From assembly GCA_003008705.1 (NCBI GenBank), contig PDUO01000013.1:516702-580701 (forward strand): a DNA stretch of 64,000 nt. The letters are read 5' to 3'. A program made the translations under genes and the position numbers. Positions 1-10,520 of this stretch are shown here, one piece after another. Position 1 is the first letter of the stretch. Every line of letters starts with the position of its first letter. The DNA is from Pezicula radicicola (Eukaryota; Ascomycota; Leotiomycetes; Helotiales; Dermateaceae). The notes under the pieces are model-generated. The model saw only the letters and a program-made list of their open reading frames with translations, ran no database searches and was not told the origin of the DNA.

Positions 1-2
1 GT

Positions 3-347
3 GAAGTCAGCAACATTACTTACGACACAATGATAATTGACAATGTCGACTACGCCATTGAAGTTGATCAGTGCTACGGCCAATCCAACTTGACTCTTTG
101 CCTTCTATATCCATCACCGCTCACGATCACCGATATCGTATTCAAGAACTTCAATGGCAAAACAAGCACCAAGTACAGCCCGGAGATTGGGACCTTTGCC
201 TGCTCAAGCTCTAGCGTTTGCAATAACATTACAGCTTCAGAGATCGACGTGTTGAGTCCAGCTGGTACCAATGAGGCATATTGTCTAAATGTCGATAACT
301 CGACCTTGGATGTGACATGTACAAGTGTTTATAAGGGGTTTAATTAA
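3..347 (+). CDS. GH28 polygalacturonase, C-terminal part (5' end outside window)
   Basis: The window opens inside an open frame that ends with TAA at 347. The visible 114 residues read as the last coils and C-terminal tail of a secreted glycoside hydrolase family 28 enzyme: an EVSNITYDTMIIDNV strand repeat, a Cys-containing turn (EVDQCYGQSNLTLC), then ITDIVFKNFNGKTS and a closing cysteine pair. Several N-x-S/T sites (NLT, NIT, NST) fit a secreted glycoprotein. The catalytic Asp residues lie upstream, off the window. The spacing of the Cys residues and the ITDIVFKNFNGKTS style resemble exo-acting polygalacturonases more than endo-enzymes, but the fragment cannot settle this. Role in the family: hydrolysis of alpha-1,4-galacturonan in pectin. 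Confidence 0.8.
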   Translation, partial: EVSNITYDTMIIDNVDYAIEVDQCYGQSNLTLCLLYPSPLTITDIVFKNFNGKTSTKYSPEIGTFACSSSSVCNNITASEIDVLSPAGTNEAYCLNVDNSTLDVTCTSVYKGFN

Positions 348-880
348 AGGGAGAGGGTTTATATTATCTTAAGAACTCTAATCTTGAAAGTCAGAAATTT
401 ACAAACAACTTTTTTAAATGCACTACCTAGTGTCCTTGAGGTACAAATTAGGTAGCATCTGTAGTCACGTGCATCAAGTTGCCCGGCTGTGCCTTTGTGT
501 ATCCTCATTTTGTGTTCAACTCAGCGACAGCATCGGTGCAACAAGGCAGTACGCTTTCCGATGCCATGTGCTGCTCTTGTATCACGTATGTCGATAGCCA
601 TTGCATGAAACGGCTCTCTTACAGCGACAACCCCTCTCTCCCATGTACTTACAACACGCAGCTCGTCTGACAGCCTCACGCATTCACATATGCCTGTCAA
701 CCTCTAAATCTCCTGTTACTAAATGCTCGTCAGCCATCTTTCTCACCGACTACACCCCCCCGGCTGAAGTCCTCTCGCATTCACTTGCCTCTTGACATCT
801 CCACGCATCTTTTTAAGCCGAACCTTCCCGATGACCATATTTGTCTTCACACATCATAGCAAGGTCATAAAACACCTACA
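348..880. other. intergenic, pectinase 3' side / NEJ1 promoter
   Basis: No supported gene. The short frames here lack coding character. The final 100 bases should hold the 5' leader of the end-joining factor that starts at 881. Confidence 0.6.
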
Positions 881-2905
881 ATGACACCGAAATGGAAGCC
901 CTTGGCTTGTGTCTCATCGGATGATGACCATCTGCCAACTTTCCTTATCTCGAGCACGTTCGCGCCTACGTCGTACACGATTCACCTCACTGATTTGACA
1001 TACATTTGGAGCGAATCACTCTCGCGGAAGTCAATCATCAAACGCAGCCAAGAGGAACTCGCAATCATACAGCTTGAGGAGGGAGATGATGAGAACCTGC
1101 ATGTATTCTTGCAGAAGATTGAAGGGGCTTTGGAGGGGCAGTATGGCACGACCTTGCAGCTCTCCATCAAGTCTGTACGACAAGCCCCTCCTCCCTTATC
1201 ATTGAATGTCACAGCAGAAGTGAAAGGCTTAGGAACGCTTGATTGGGCTATCAATCTAAATCCTGTATCACAGACTTTGCTTACGGCCCAGATGGTTATG
1301 CCATTACTGCAGACGGTGCACGAACGCAAGTTTGAAGTGGCTGCCCTAGTAGATGCATTGAAAGAGAAAGATCATGTTATACAGAAGTTAATTGATAAAC
1401 TAGAGTCACAAGGAACTGATCTAGCTCAGGTGTTTCCTGGAGCTGTTGGTAAGGGTGGAAAGAAAGTTACGAGGTCATTGGCCGGTGACCGAGTGAAAGG
1501 TTTGGGGCCTTTTGATACTGATGCATGGGGTAAAGCATGGGCTGTCAAAGGTGAGAACAAGGCCGATGTTTTGATTGCTGAGGTTTTGGGGGGAGACGGA
1601 TCCTTACAGATGATGGAGGAGCGTCCGGTGCAAATTCGACACCAGGACAAATGGTGGAACGGAAGAGAGAATTATCCTATTCGTCTGACCTATGGCACTT
1701 CGGGTACAACAAACGACAAGTCCAATTTCAAATCCGGCAAGAGGGAGTCGGCTGTAGACCAGGATGATTTCCAAGTGCAAGCAACGCCGCCAGGAAAGGT
1801 AGTGAATATCATTGGGGGCACTAGTGAAGATGATGAGGACCTCGATGTTCCATCACAAGCAGTACCAGATAGTTTCCCATCACATGGCTTAGTTATTGCA
1901 AAACCCAAACCCAAGAGTATTGGTGGCCTTCGTGGTAGGACAGCTCAGCCAAAAGCCCCAATTCACGAGGACAGCGAACAAGAGAGTGAGGGGGAAAAGC
2001 CGCCGCCAAAGAAAACAACAATCCCCGAGGGAAAGCCATCTGGAGGATCCGGCGATTCAAGTACCGAGTCCGAAATCGAGCCGTTACAGAGCCGAATGGA
2101 AGGCGCACAAATACAAGCTACTTCACGGAAAGTATCGAAACCGATGTCGAATCTAACAACCGACTCAGAAAAAGAGGAAGCAGACTTCCCGCCGCCAACT
2201 CCAAAACGCAAAGCAGACAAAGGAAAGCCCCAAAGTCACTCTGAGACAGAAAGTGAGGAGGATCATTCATCAACACAAGAAGTGAAACGGAAGAAAGGGA
2301 AGTTAGGGTCCCTTTCAGGGAAGAGGCAAGCAGACGACTCAGAGACTGAAGACGAGGACGCTACTCTACCGGCACGGTCTCAAGCAAAGACGGAAAAGCT
2401 TAGATCATTTACAAAAACTAAGGATAAACTAGCCTCTGAAACTGAAGATGAGGGTAATTTTACAGCACCATCAAAGATAGCAAGGTCTCGTAAAGCATCT
2501 ACTTCTCCACGTTTAGCGAAGCCGAAGAAGGGAAAGCTTGGAGGTCTAAAGCGTAAAGCTACTATACTTCCTCCATCTGACTCAGAACCCGAGCCAGAAG
2601 TCTCTTTACCTTCAAAATCTGTAGCTACGGCCGGGAGAAAAAGGTTTGGTGGCCTTCGTGGGAAATCCCCTAGTCAAGATGCAATGCAAGAAACGCCAAG
2701 GAAACTAGGTGACTTGCGCAACAAACCCCTGAGCCCCGAGATAGATAGTGATGCAAACAGGGGAAGACCTTCAGAGAAAGAGAGGGAGGTAACGCCACTG
2801 CCGAGAGAGACATCTATTGAGCGGGCCGATAAAAAGCGGGCAGAATTGAAGAAAACATTGGAAGCAAAGGCAAAAGCTCCCGCAAAGAAGAAAAGAAAGT
2901 TTTGA
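881..2905 (+). CDS. NEJ1: XLF/Nej1-type non-homologous end-joining factor
   Basis: Single-exon gene for 674 residues. The first about 230 residues form the XLF (XRCC4-like factor) head and coiled-coil stalk: W-x-PL near the start, then FLISSTFAPTSYTIHLTDLT, IWSESLSRKSIIKRSQEE and a long helix around residues 145-185 (VHERKFEVAALVDALKEKD). This is the usual ascomycete signature. The family acts in the nucleus with Ku and DNA ligase IV-Lif1 during double-strand break joining. Residues about 240-674 are low-complexity, acidic and basic, rich in S-x-T-E-x-E/D-D patches that look like CK2-type phosphorylation sites. The protein ends AKKKRKF, matching the basic-plus-aromatic C-terminal tail that XLF and yeast Nej1 use in Ku/DNA contacts. 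The tail is much longer than in yeast Nej1 and carries a repeated GGL(R/K) motif (see findings). ATG 881 is the first Met preceding the conserved W-x-PL. Confidence 0.9.
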   Translation: MTPKWKPLACVSSDDDHLPTFLISSTFAPTSYTIHLTDLTYIWSESLSRKSIIKRSQEELAIIQLEEGDDENLHVFLQKIEGALEGQYGTTLQLSIKSVRQAPPPLSLNVTAEVKGLGTLDWAINLNPVSQTLLTAQMVMPLLQTVHERKFEVAALVDALKEKDHVIQKLIDKLESQGTDLAQVFPGAVGKGGKKVTRSLAGDRVKGLGPFDTDAWGKAWAVKGENKADVLIAEVLGGDGSLQMMEERPVQIRHQDKWWNGRENYPIRLTYGTSGTTNDKSNFKSGKRESAVDQDDFQVQATPPGKVVNIIGGTSEDDEDLDVPSQAVPDSFPSHGLVIAKPKPKSIGGLRGRTAQPKAPIHEDSEQESEGEKPPPKKTTIPEGKPSGGSGDSSTESEIEPLQSRMEGAQIQATSRKVSKPMSNLTTDSEKEEADFPPPTPKRKADKGKPQSHSETESEEDHSSTQEVKRKKGKLGSLSGKRQADDSETEDEDATLPARSQAKTEKLRSFTKTKDKLASETEDEGNFTAPSKIARSRKASTSPRLAKPKKGKLGGLKRKATILPPSDSEPEPEVSLPSKSVATAGRKRFGGLRGKSPSQDAMQETPRKLGDLRNKPLSPEIDSDANRGRPSEKEREVTPLPRETSIERADKKRAELKKTLEAKAKAPAKKKRKF

Positions 2906-3130
2906 TATCGGACAGGTCAAGGAGCTTCGTACGATCGTGTTATGAGAATAAAGAACGGTGATATAGAACAGTTATATTATATTGGGACATTATGAGCTAC
3001 TGTCCGTGCCTGATCACTCCCAACACCTTGGTTACTAATACAATTCAAAAAGATGACTTTCACCTCCGGGTATCAGTCTAGCCCAGATCCAAACGCCAAT
3101 TCTGCCCTTTTCCACGTCAAACCATTTCCC
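2906..3130. other. convergent 3' intergenic gap
   Basis: 225 bases between the stop codons of two convergent genes, NEJ1 and RTC1. No gene seen. Both transcripts must terminate here or overlap. Confidence 0.6.
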
Positions 3131-6100
3131 TTACCTCTCTTCTCCAGGAGCTAGAACTTTAACACTCCTTCTCCTCTCCAGTCCACTGGCACCAGAGCTC
3201 TGCCGACCCTGCCCACCGAGGGCCAGCGCAACTCTCACGCCCTCAACTGCCTTACTCTGATTAACCTCTCTTACATCTCTTCTTACCTGTGCACTCACAC
3301 TCCTTCCCTTCGGACCGCTTTCCCTAATCATCTTTGCCAATGCTTTTTCTTGAAGCGTCCTCCTCTCTGTCTCAATCTGCTCGCGCCACGAGCCCGGGAG
3401 ACAGGAGTGAAGACAACCTTCAAGGGGACAGCACCCATCTGATGGCGATGAGGGAGACTCATGCCAAGCCTGCATACATGCTGTATGGCCACCATGACCG
3501 CAACCGAGACAATACCACCATAGCTGCAGCCCGACTTTGTCTTCCGAATCAAATGTAGTGTTGAGGTAAGGAGTTTCCGCTTCCCTATGTTGACAAACAG
3601 CGCACCCATCAATTGTTTGTCGGCACCGTGGGCATCGCCACATTGAACCAGGAATTAGAGGGTCGTTCTCGATAGCTTTGTTGCAGTCAGTGCAGAAGTA
3701 ACCAGTATTTACATTGGACTGCGAGTCTTCCCATACAGTAGAATACAAGGGAACGCATAGATTGCGAAGGAGTGCGGCTTCTGAGAAGAGCTTCAAACTC
3801 TGCAGCCGGTTGTGATATTGTCGGAGGATGGCGGCTGACTGAATCGAGTCAAGAGCTTTGGGATGAAGTAAGGTGCTGAGAGAGAGGATGATAGCTGATG
3901 CGTTCAAGACGCCAGTTTGAACCTCAAACTGGATTGTATGTTGGATGAGTGCATTGGGGTCAATGGGAGCGATGACAAATTCGGGGTCGTTAGGCCACGG
4001 GAGGTAGTCGCTCTCTATGAGATTGGGGTCATCAGAAGTCTGGTCTGAAATTGATGGTCTCATGGTATTATTGTTTTTTGCATCTTCAAAATTTTCAACA
4101 GCTCGGAATGACGCTTGCTGTAAAAGCAAAGCAGGAGGAGAAGCTCGTTTCAATGGCAAGGTGTGCCTGGCTCCACCATTGCTAGAGTTTGGCGTCGCTG
4201 CACCGCTAGATGTTGGGACATGGGGAGCCACTTCAGAATCGATACTAGGGCGATGATGCCTCAGACTAGAGTTAAAGCTATTTTCCCAGCTTGCTACAGC
4301 ATCTCGCAAGGATCTACCGGTTTCTCTCCCTGCACTATGTGCCATGTCGCTCTCCGAGGAACTCATGAACCGAGCGTGAGAATCTCCCGAGGTTGAGAAC
4401 ATTTCGAAACTCTCACCCGAATCATGGCGGGTGATCGGCATTCTGCGAGGCGAGCCATTGTGATCAGCATAATCTAGTCTAAGAGGTTCCTTCTTCTGTG
4501 GCAGGTGAAAGTTGATAGCTGGTGAGAAGGAATCCATGCCGTAAAAGTCATAGCCTTCTTCGCTGGACTTTGGTTCGTTGGAGCGATCTGCACCTGGCAC
4601 ATTGATCGGACCTGGTGTGGAATGAGATGGAGGCGGAAGATCCAGAACATCATTTTCCACATAGTCCCCTCCAATCAGCGGTGGATGCCTAACCTCACTT
4701 GTCTCCGGCACCATGGCATCACGGACAGGTCGTACGCGGGGGGTTGCAACGTTTGACGTGCTCTCCGTCTCTTCTGCAATGATGGATCGTCCGGCAGGGT
4801 TAATAGGGCTGCTGTCGAAAGGAGACTTGACTTGTGGAAGCTTTCGCGGTGTTTCCTCATCGATATCTGGCCGCAATTTAAGATCGCTTGTTTCCTCTTG
4901 CTGTGGCGGAGCTTTGGGGGGAGCCAATCGAGATTGCCGATGATATTGTGCTCGTCTAGTCAGGACAAGGTTCATCGTATAGCCCAGAATTCTCCATGTT
5001 TGTGCGAGGCGATAATGCCCGACATTTTCAGCAGTATTTGCGAAATGCTCCATTGTCGACGAAAGCAAAACGTCAGGTGTTTGTTCGCCGAATGGAACTG
5101 ATCTAGTATTAGTCAAGCATGTCAAATAATGATTCGTGAGATACTGGTAAAGGCTGGGTCTCGCTGTAGATGGCGCATGCCCGATAGCCATAACTTGTTG
5201 AGGTATGTATGGGCCAGTCACCCTTACAGCATCATCTAAAGACATCACCCGGCCTTCCAATTTACTCGGTGTGCTGGTAGGTGTTGCATTAGCTATTGCT
5301 TGATTTGACCGTCTGCCATGTGATTTTCTTTGTCTAGGGCCTAAAAAGCTTCCCACAACATCCTCTTCGGAATCGCTCCTGCTCACGCTGAGTTGTTGCC
5401 CGTTGGGACTAATCTTCTCATACGTCGTTGTAACATCCGATGGGCTGAGGGTAGGTGGCGGCCGTCGAGAAGTTTGTCGTTCTTCGAGTACCATCAGAAC
5501 ATCACCGCTAGCGGAGAACGAAAAGGTTGACAAACTCCTCCGATCAATGAGCTTTGGTACAAATGCAACATCGGTTTGTTTGAAATGTCCATCTCTATCT
5601 ACGCTCCACAAAAGGTCCCGTGTGCTCCAGAGAAGGCCTGTTGGAGCACTATCCCACTGTTCAATCTCCTTGAAAGGCAGACCAGGCCTTGCAAGATCCC
5701 ATATGTGCACTGATGCGTTCTGAGCCTTGTTGGAGTTTGTATCATCGTAAGAAACAGAAACCTGGGCAGCCCTTCGCCCTTGGGCTGTTGCGGACCAGCA
5801 TGCTGGACGCCATGAAACACTAGACACTGCCGCTGGAGTATCGAAAGAATATTTGGGTTTCTGGTTCCTCTCGGCTTTCTTTGAAAAGTCCCAGATATGG
5901 CACCGCTGGTCCATGCCGCCACTGACTATGTGCTCTCCGTCTGGATGCCAGGCAATCGAGACGCAGGCCTTGGTATGTGCTACAAATTTCAGGATCGGGG
6001 CAGTGACCTTTCTCGAGTCCCATTTCTGAATTACTCCAGCTTCCGTAGAGCATGCAAATTCAAACCCATCTCTAGGAGACCACTTCACATCTCGAACAGC

Positions 6101-6712
6101 ATCCGCATTGCACTTGTAGTTTTGAAATGTCCTCAATATTAGTCCCCCGTTATTGCCCTGGATCCTATTCCTCGCGTCAAAAAGTTTCACTGTCCCATCT
6201 TGACTAGCTGAGAGCAGCAGATGTCCCCTGAAGGGATGAATAGCTAGTTTATGGACCTGTCGAGTATGGTCATGGATTCGCACAACCTCGAGACCCTCTC
6301 CTAGCTTGTTGAGATCGTACGCAGTAACTCTGCCATTTGTACAAGCCGCAAATATCGTCGTGTCGAAGTCACTATGTGACCATGCTACAGATTTGATGCT
6401 AAGCCGATCTGCGCTTGCGGCCGATATATCGTGGGATGTGGCATATGAGGTGATGATAGATCGCAAGTCAATATCCTCTATAATCGTTGGTCCGTCAACC
6501 TTCACTGTCTTGAAGACCTTTGTGCCTGCAATCACAGCATGATTTCCATCTGGCGAGCGATCTAAGCAGGCAATAGGTGCGCCAGCGGAATAGAAGGTGT
6601 TCTGAGATGCGCTGGGTCGGAGTTGTGGCGAATCGCTGAGGTTGGTATCGACATTTTCGTTATTGCTAGCTGGCTGTCGAAGCAGCTTTCGCATGATATT
6701 TCCTTTGTTCAT
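3131..6712 (-). CDS. RTC1: RTC1/Sea2 (WDR24-like) SEA/GATOR2 complex subunit
   Basis: Uninterrupted frame of 1193 residues. Residues about 45-400 are WD40 repeats: SIKSVAWSHSDFDTTIFAACTNG, VHKLAIHPFRGHLLLSASQDG, CVSIAWHPDGEHIVSGGMDQ and others. A long Ser/Pro-rich disordered middle follows. Residues about 1005-1095 form a C-terminal zinc-binding RING-like module with paired cysteines (CTDCNKAI, WRCPRCRQTIDGCAVCQH, WYCLGCGHGGH, CCPLEGC). This WD40 plus C-terminal RING order and the length are those of restriction of telomere capping protein 1, the fungal orthologue of WDR24. In yeast it is part of SEACAT, a vacuole-surface regulator of TORC1 amino-acid signalling. Divergent from the BTB gene, with about 890 bases between starts. 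Confidence 0.92.
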   Translation of the reverse strand: MNKGNIMRKLLRQPASNNENVDTNLSDSPQLRPSASQNTFYSAGAPIACLDRSPDGNHAVIAGTKVFKTVKVDGPTIIEDIDLRSIITSYATSHDISAASADRLSIKSVAWSHSDFDTTIFAACTNGRVTAYDLNKLGEGLEVVRIHDHTRQVHKLAIHPFRGHLLLSASQDGTVKLFDARNRIQGNNGGLILRTFQNYKCNADAVRDVKWSPRDGFEFACSTEAGVIQKWDSRKVTAPILKFVAHTKACVSIAWHPDGEHIVSGGMDQRCHIWDFSKKAERNQKPKYSFDTPAAVSSVSWRPACWSATAQGRRAAQVSVSYDDTNSNKAQNASVHIWDLARPGLPFKEIEQWDSAPTGLLWSTRDLLWSVDRDGHFKQTDVAFVPKLIDRRSLSTFSFSASGDVLMVLEERQTSRRPPPTLSPSDVTTTYEKISPNGQQLSVSRSDSEEDVVGSFLGPRQRKSHGRRSNQAIANATPTSTPSKLEGRVMSLDDAVRVTGPYIPQQVMAIGHAPSTARPSLYQYLTNHYLTCLTNTRSVPFGEQTPDVLLSSTMEHFANTAENVGHYRLAQTWRILGYTMNLVLTRRAQYHRQSRLAPPKAPPQQEETSDLKLRPDIDEETPRKLPQVKSPFDSSPINPAGRSIIAEETESTSNVATPRVRPVRDAMVPETSEVRHPPLIGGDYVENDVLDLPPPSHSTPGPINVPGADRSNEPKSSEEGYDFYGMDSFSPAINFHLPQKKEPLRLDYADHNGSPRRMPITRHDSGESFEMFSTSGDSHARFMSSSESDMAHSAGRETGRSLRDAVASWENSFNSSLRHHRPSIDSEVAPHVPTSSGAATPNSSNGGARHTLPLKRASPPALLLQQASFRAVENFEDAKNNNTMRPSISDQTSDDPNLIESDYLPWPNDPEFVIAPIDPNALIQHTIQFEVQTGVLNASAIILSLSTLLHPKALDSIQSAAILRQYHNRLQSLKLFSEAALLRNLCVPLYSTVWEDSQSNVNTGYFCTDCNKAIENDPLIPGSMWRCPRCRQTIDGCAVCQHREAETPYLNTTFDSEDKVGLQLWWYCLGCGHGGHTACMQAWHESPSSPSDGCCPLEGCLHSCLPGSWREQIETERRTLQEKALAKMIRESGPKGRSVSAQVRRDVREVNQSKAVEGVRVALALGGQGRQSSGASGLERRRSVKVLAPGEER

Positions 6713-7599
6713 GCTGTAAAGATGCTGCCATGCTTAGGGGCGCATTTTCGGTCTTGTGCGCGGGCACGAAGTCGATATGGAAGGTCTGGGCCAAGGAGTA
6801 GCAATAGTGAGTCGTGAGGTTGCAGTTGCGCCCGCAAAACTGGGCAGAAACGGATGAACGCAAGGCGGTCAGAACCACCAAGATTGAAATTCTACATCTA
6901 CGAAGGTAAGGTATACTTATCTATGTACTTTTATACTATTTTTTTTAAGTACTTCGTTTTAATATTTATTAGTAATAGTTTAATAGAGAGAGAAATTCTA
7001 ACGAACGATAGGCTAAAGGTCTTATCTACTACAAATTAATTACAAGATACCTGCCTATGTAAGCTTAGCGCATATGCATGTTAGTACGTCTCTAGCCAAT
7101 AGAAAGTGGATAATCTAACTATCTAACTATATACTTACTTTCGAAAGCATCTATTACTTTTTGGTGCTAGCGCGAGCTCATGTCTTATAAAAACTCGCGT
7201 TCCTCCCTCTGAATTGTTGATTCTTCCTAGACACCTTGCCATCATCTCTTTCCACCTTCAAAATAAATTTATGTAAACAAAACAAGAACATCCTTCCTAC
7301 CTACAGTTCAATCAATATACTTCTTCCTATATCATTAAGAATCATCAATCGGCATCGACTATCGCTTGACCAAGTGTCGTCGCACTTGTCGTCAACTGTC
7401 CCAGCTAACCTCGCTGTCGCTTATTCTTACATCGCGACTAGGGAGACTTTGGCTTTATATATACCTACCTACATAAGCACATAAGCACATAGCCAATTCA
7501 CTTGCACCGTTTAATTTAAACCAATCACACATACTTGTGCTGGTGTACATTGACTTTGGAGAAATATATACTCCATTTATATAAATTACTTTAGCCGTC
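6713..7599. other. divergent intergenic region with AT-rich patch
   Basis: 887 bases shared by the RTC1 and BTB promoters. About 6900-7180 is AT-rich, with T-tracts and TTTAATA/TATCTA-like runs, and could be an old decayed repeat. About 7190-7590 is pyrimidine-rich, as in fungal 5' leaders. No gene supported. Confidence 0.5.
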
Positions 7600-8928
7600 A
7601 TGGAAGTTTCGAGGCAACTTACGGGCTGCCATATGGCAGTAGCTGAATTGTCTCGTCGCCGCTCCGCCGATGACACGCCAGCTGGCGAGCCCCTGGCCAA
7701 GCGACTTAATCGTGAAGGTGCTCCTAGCCCCGACCCTCGAGCTATATTAGTCTCGGGCCGACCGAAGGATACAAGTGGACAGACGGTACCTTTGCCTTTA
7801 TCTTCGTAAGTCCTATTATTCGTTATTAACTGACACCTCAAGGTCTGGTGATTGCGCACCAAAACGAAGCCTGAGATTTAGTTCTGTTTAGGGCTGCGTC
7901 TTCTATAAGTTACAGGGCAGGCGAACAAGTGGCGTCTGTAACGTATAATCGTAGTCACCATGGTAGATCACTAACATATAATCAATAGTAAACTCGATGG
8001 CGATATGGTGGACCTCTACATAGGTCCCAATAGAAAGCACTTTCATGTCCACAAAAAGATAATCTGCGAGAGTGTACCTATCTTGGATAAAATGTTTAAC
8101 GGTGACTTTAAGGAAGCCCGGGAAGGAACGGCAGAATTCCCTGATGACTGTCCCCTTGCCGTTGGTCAGTTACTTGATTGGTGCTACCTCAAGAAACTTG
8201 AGGATATCTTAACGCCTACAGCCATAATGGCTACACGTCGAAATGCACTTGTGTTGCGAATTAAAACTTACTGCTTGGCAGACAAGTATTGTTTAGAAGA
8301 GCTTATGGACCGTTGTATGGACACTATTATCCATGCTTTTATAGGATACCCCGTTCCGGCTCCATTGAGTAGGAACTTACAGAGATATGTTTATGATAAT
8401 ACGCCTGAAGGTTCTCCGCTCCGTCTTCTATTGACGAAGCTGCTTTATCATCAAATTAGGACCATGCCTATCACTGGTCAGGGATCAAACAACGTAGACA
8501 ATCCTTCCATTGGGCATCCTGGCTTAGTTAAGGATTTGTTTAAGTATATACAACTACAAGACACGCTTCCGGTGCGCAAGGGAAATCAATTTATTTCTCG
8601 AAATATTAGATGCGCTTTCCACTGCCATACTGCAAAAGGGGTCCTCGGTTGTCCATATAAGCCAGAACAGATCAAGCTATTTGATTCCCTGTCGGCCAAC
8701 GCAACCAAGATCCTGCTGTTCTTCAAAACTCAGTGGTACTGGTCGCATCAGGAATTCCCGATCGTTCGATCGCTTCATATCTCATGGATAATGAGAGCAT
8801 CAGGTCTATCTTTCAAGGAAGCGACATTAGCCCTAATCGAATTACACGGGAGAAAGTTGATTGCCGTATCTAAGTTGGCAGGAGAGCCATATGCGCGGCT
8901 TGTTTTTGCACTACCTTGTGTGTTTTGA
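7600..8928 (+). CDS. BTB/POZ domain protein
   Basis: Two exons, 7600-7805 and 7989-8928. The 183-base intron 7806-7988 (GTAAGT...AATAG) has a CTAAC-type branch near its 3' end, and the join restores one frame (LPLSS then KLDGDMVDLYIG). The spliced product is about 381 residues. The first about 70 residues are polar and Ala/Arg/Pro-rich with no recognised domain. From about residue 72 the BTB fold is clear: DMVDLYIGPNRKHFHVHKKI, CESVPILDKMFNGDFKEA, then a QLLDWCYLKKLED helix. In fungi such stand-alone BTB proteins are numerous and mostly uncharacterised; the domain mediates dimerisation or cullin-3 adaptor binding. The C-terminal 150 residues are not recognised. A second Met inside exon 2 (8005) could start a shorter product if the first exon is wrong. 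Confidence 0.75.
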
Positions 8929-9595
8929 CTGGGGTCTAGACATATCATACAAGTATCTTAAATTGCGGAACAATACACATTTCTCGAAGTGTGGTATACA
9001 CTTTTACATGTCAAATTTCAATGCCAAGTCTTTAGTGTCTTTCTTTATTGGTGGAAGTGAGTTTAGCTTGGAGGGTAAACTCTTCTATTTTGATGCAGGT
9101 CATACTTCAATGGGCAGCAACGTGTCCATGTCTCAAGTTTTAATTGTTATTTTTCATTCTTATTCTAAGAAATTTGGACAACATTGCAGAGAAATGTTAG
9201 AAGAAGAGTCGGAGAAATTAAGAATGACTTATTTACGTGTCTTGGTTTGGGCTTGAATTACTGTATCTGCTTTCTTTTAATAATTTGGAATACATATCGT
9301 GAAGATAGCTTCTAACTTGAATGCTGAATATACTCCTAGAGCTATGGTATCTTCTTACATCGTTACGAGCAGTCCTTGAGACAAAAGTACTTTTTGATGA
9401 TATGATCCACTTCCCAACGGACGCGCTCCGCTCCCCCCTTTTTACTTCGGTGCTAAGCGAGCGCTCCTTTCTCTGAACACAACTAAAATTGCACGCAGCT
9501 TCCTTAGCATCGCAGCAATTTGACCTTTATGCCCAAATTATGTTTTCAATCTAAACTCTATCCCCACACTCTCTCTTTCCCAACAACTTCTTTCA
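8929..9595. other. intergenic, nothing recognised
   Basis: An open frame that overlaps the end of the BTB gene continues to 9256 in another phase, but it has no recognisable domain and looks like a shadow. Confidence 0.5.
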
Positions 9596-10520
9596 TTATG
9601 GATCAACCACCCTCTCCTTTGCCCACTTATGTATAGTATCCCAACTGCGACAAGTATGCACAGTATCTGACTTGAGAACAGGATTATCCTAGTCATATAA
9701 TCAGGACTATAACATAGGTGAAATACCAGCAGAGCATTGAAGTGATTGTTTGATAAAATCAACACAGTGATCTAGATATTGTCACATAATATGATAGTTT
9801 AAAGACAAGAGGACTTGAAATATTTACCAATATGCACATCCTCAAAAGTTTTTGTCCCTGAGTTGCTAACTGATTTAACATAGTAATCTGGAGAAAGTGC
9901 CTTCCGGAGAAGATTCTGACAATTTAATCCGGTCAGTTTTCATTTCTGGTCAGGATAATTTAATGGAGTCAAAATTGCTTACAAGGCAATGTAAACTATG
10001 AAAGACGTTGACGCTGAATACTAGGTATGCTATGAATAAGTACGGGGGGTTTAAAAAGTAATTACTTACCTGGTGAGATGGAAATCAGCATCAGGTAACC
10101 GATAAGTCTTCCCTTCCACACTTTCTGCTTCATCTTCTGTAAGACAGATAGTTGTTCCTACATACTTTATTAGTATGTATTCGTTTCTCATTGACACTGG
10201 ACTACTAACCTGTAAGTAATTCAGACCAAGTCTGATCAAGTGCTCTACTCGACTTTCCAACATATTGAGGAAGACTCGTATCATTTTCTCGATACCATGT
10301 CCCGTTCTCGTAGAGCATAAGTCTGCCTAAAAATTTGTGGTGTACTAGTTCGATCGAGGACCTCGCGGGATTAAGATCTGTGGAGAAGCCATGCTCATAA
10401 TTCCTAGTTGTAAGGAAGTACCACAGCATCCGGAGAGTATTGTTGAATATAATCCAAAAAACATTATCGTAATAACCCAAAAGTACTTCAACGAAAAATA
10501 TTGAAATTTATGAACAAAAA
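9596..10520 (-). pseudogene. UstYa-like (DUF3328) oxidase pseudogene
   Basis: Five exons can be placed on the minus strand: about 10520-10210, 10157-10070, 10013-9983, 9915-9828 and 9771-9596. All four introns are GT-AG and phase-consistent. The product carries the UstYa/DUF3328 hallmarks in order: a hydrophobic N-terminal segment; HGFSTDLNPARSSIEL; YENGTWYRENDTSLPQYVG; LDQTWSELL; VFHSLHCLNLLRKALSPDYY (first HxxHC); VHIDHCVDFIKQSLQC (second HxDHC); and a C-terminal HTCRSWDTIHKWAKER. Exon 5 is broken by three in-frame stops within 21 bases (9707-9709 TAG, 9701-9703 TGA, 9689-9691 TAG). The N-terminal start is also uncertain: no clean ATG opens this frame. UstYa-family proteins catalyse oxidative steps such as cyclisation in fungal RiPP and other secondary-metabolite clusters, but no precursor peptide, tyrosinase or other cluster gene is visible nearby, so this looks like an isolated relic. 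Confidence 0.8.

Noticed and set aside
8861..9256. 131-codon frame overlapping the BTB 3' end
   Set aside because: It overlaps a better-supported gene in another phase and has no domain.
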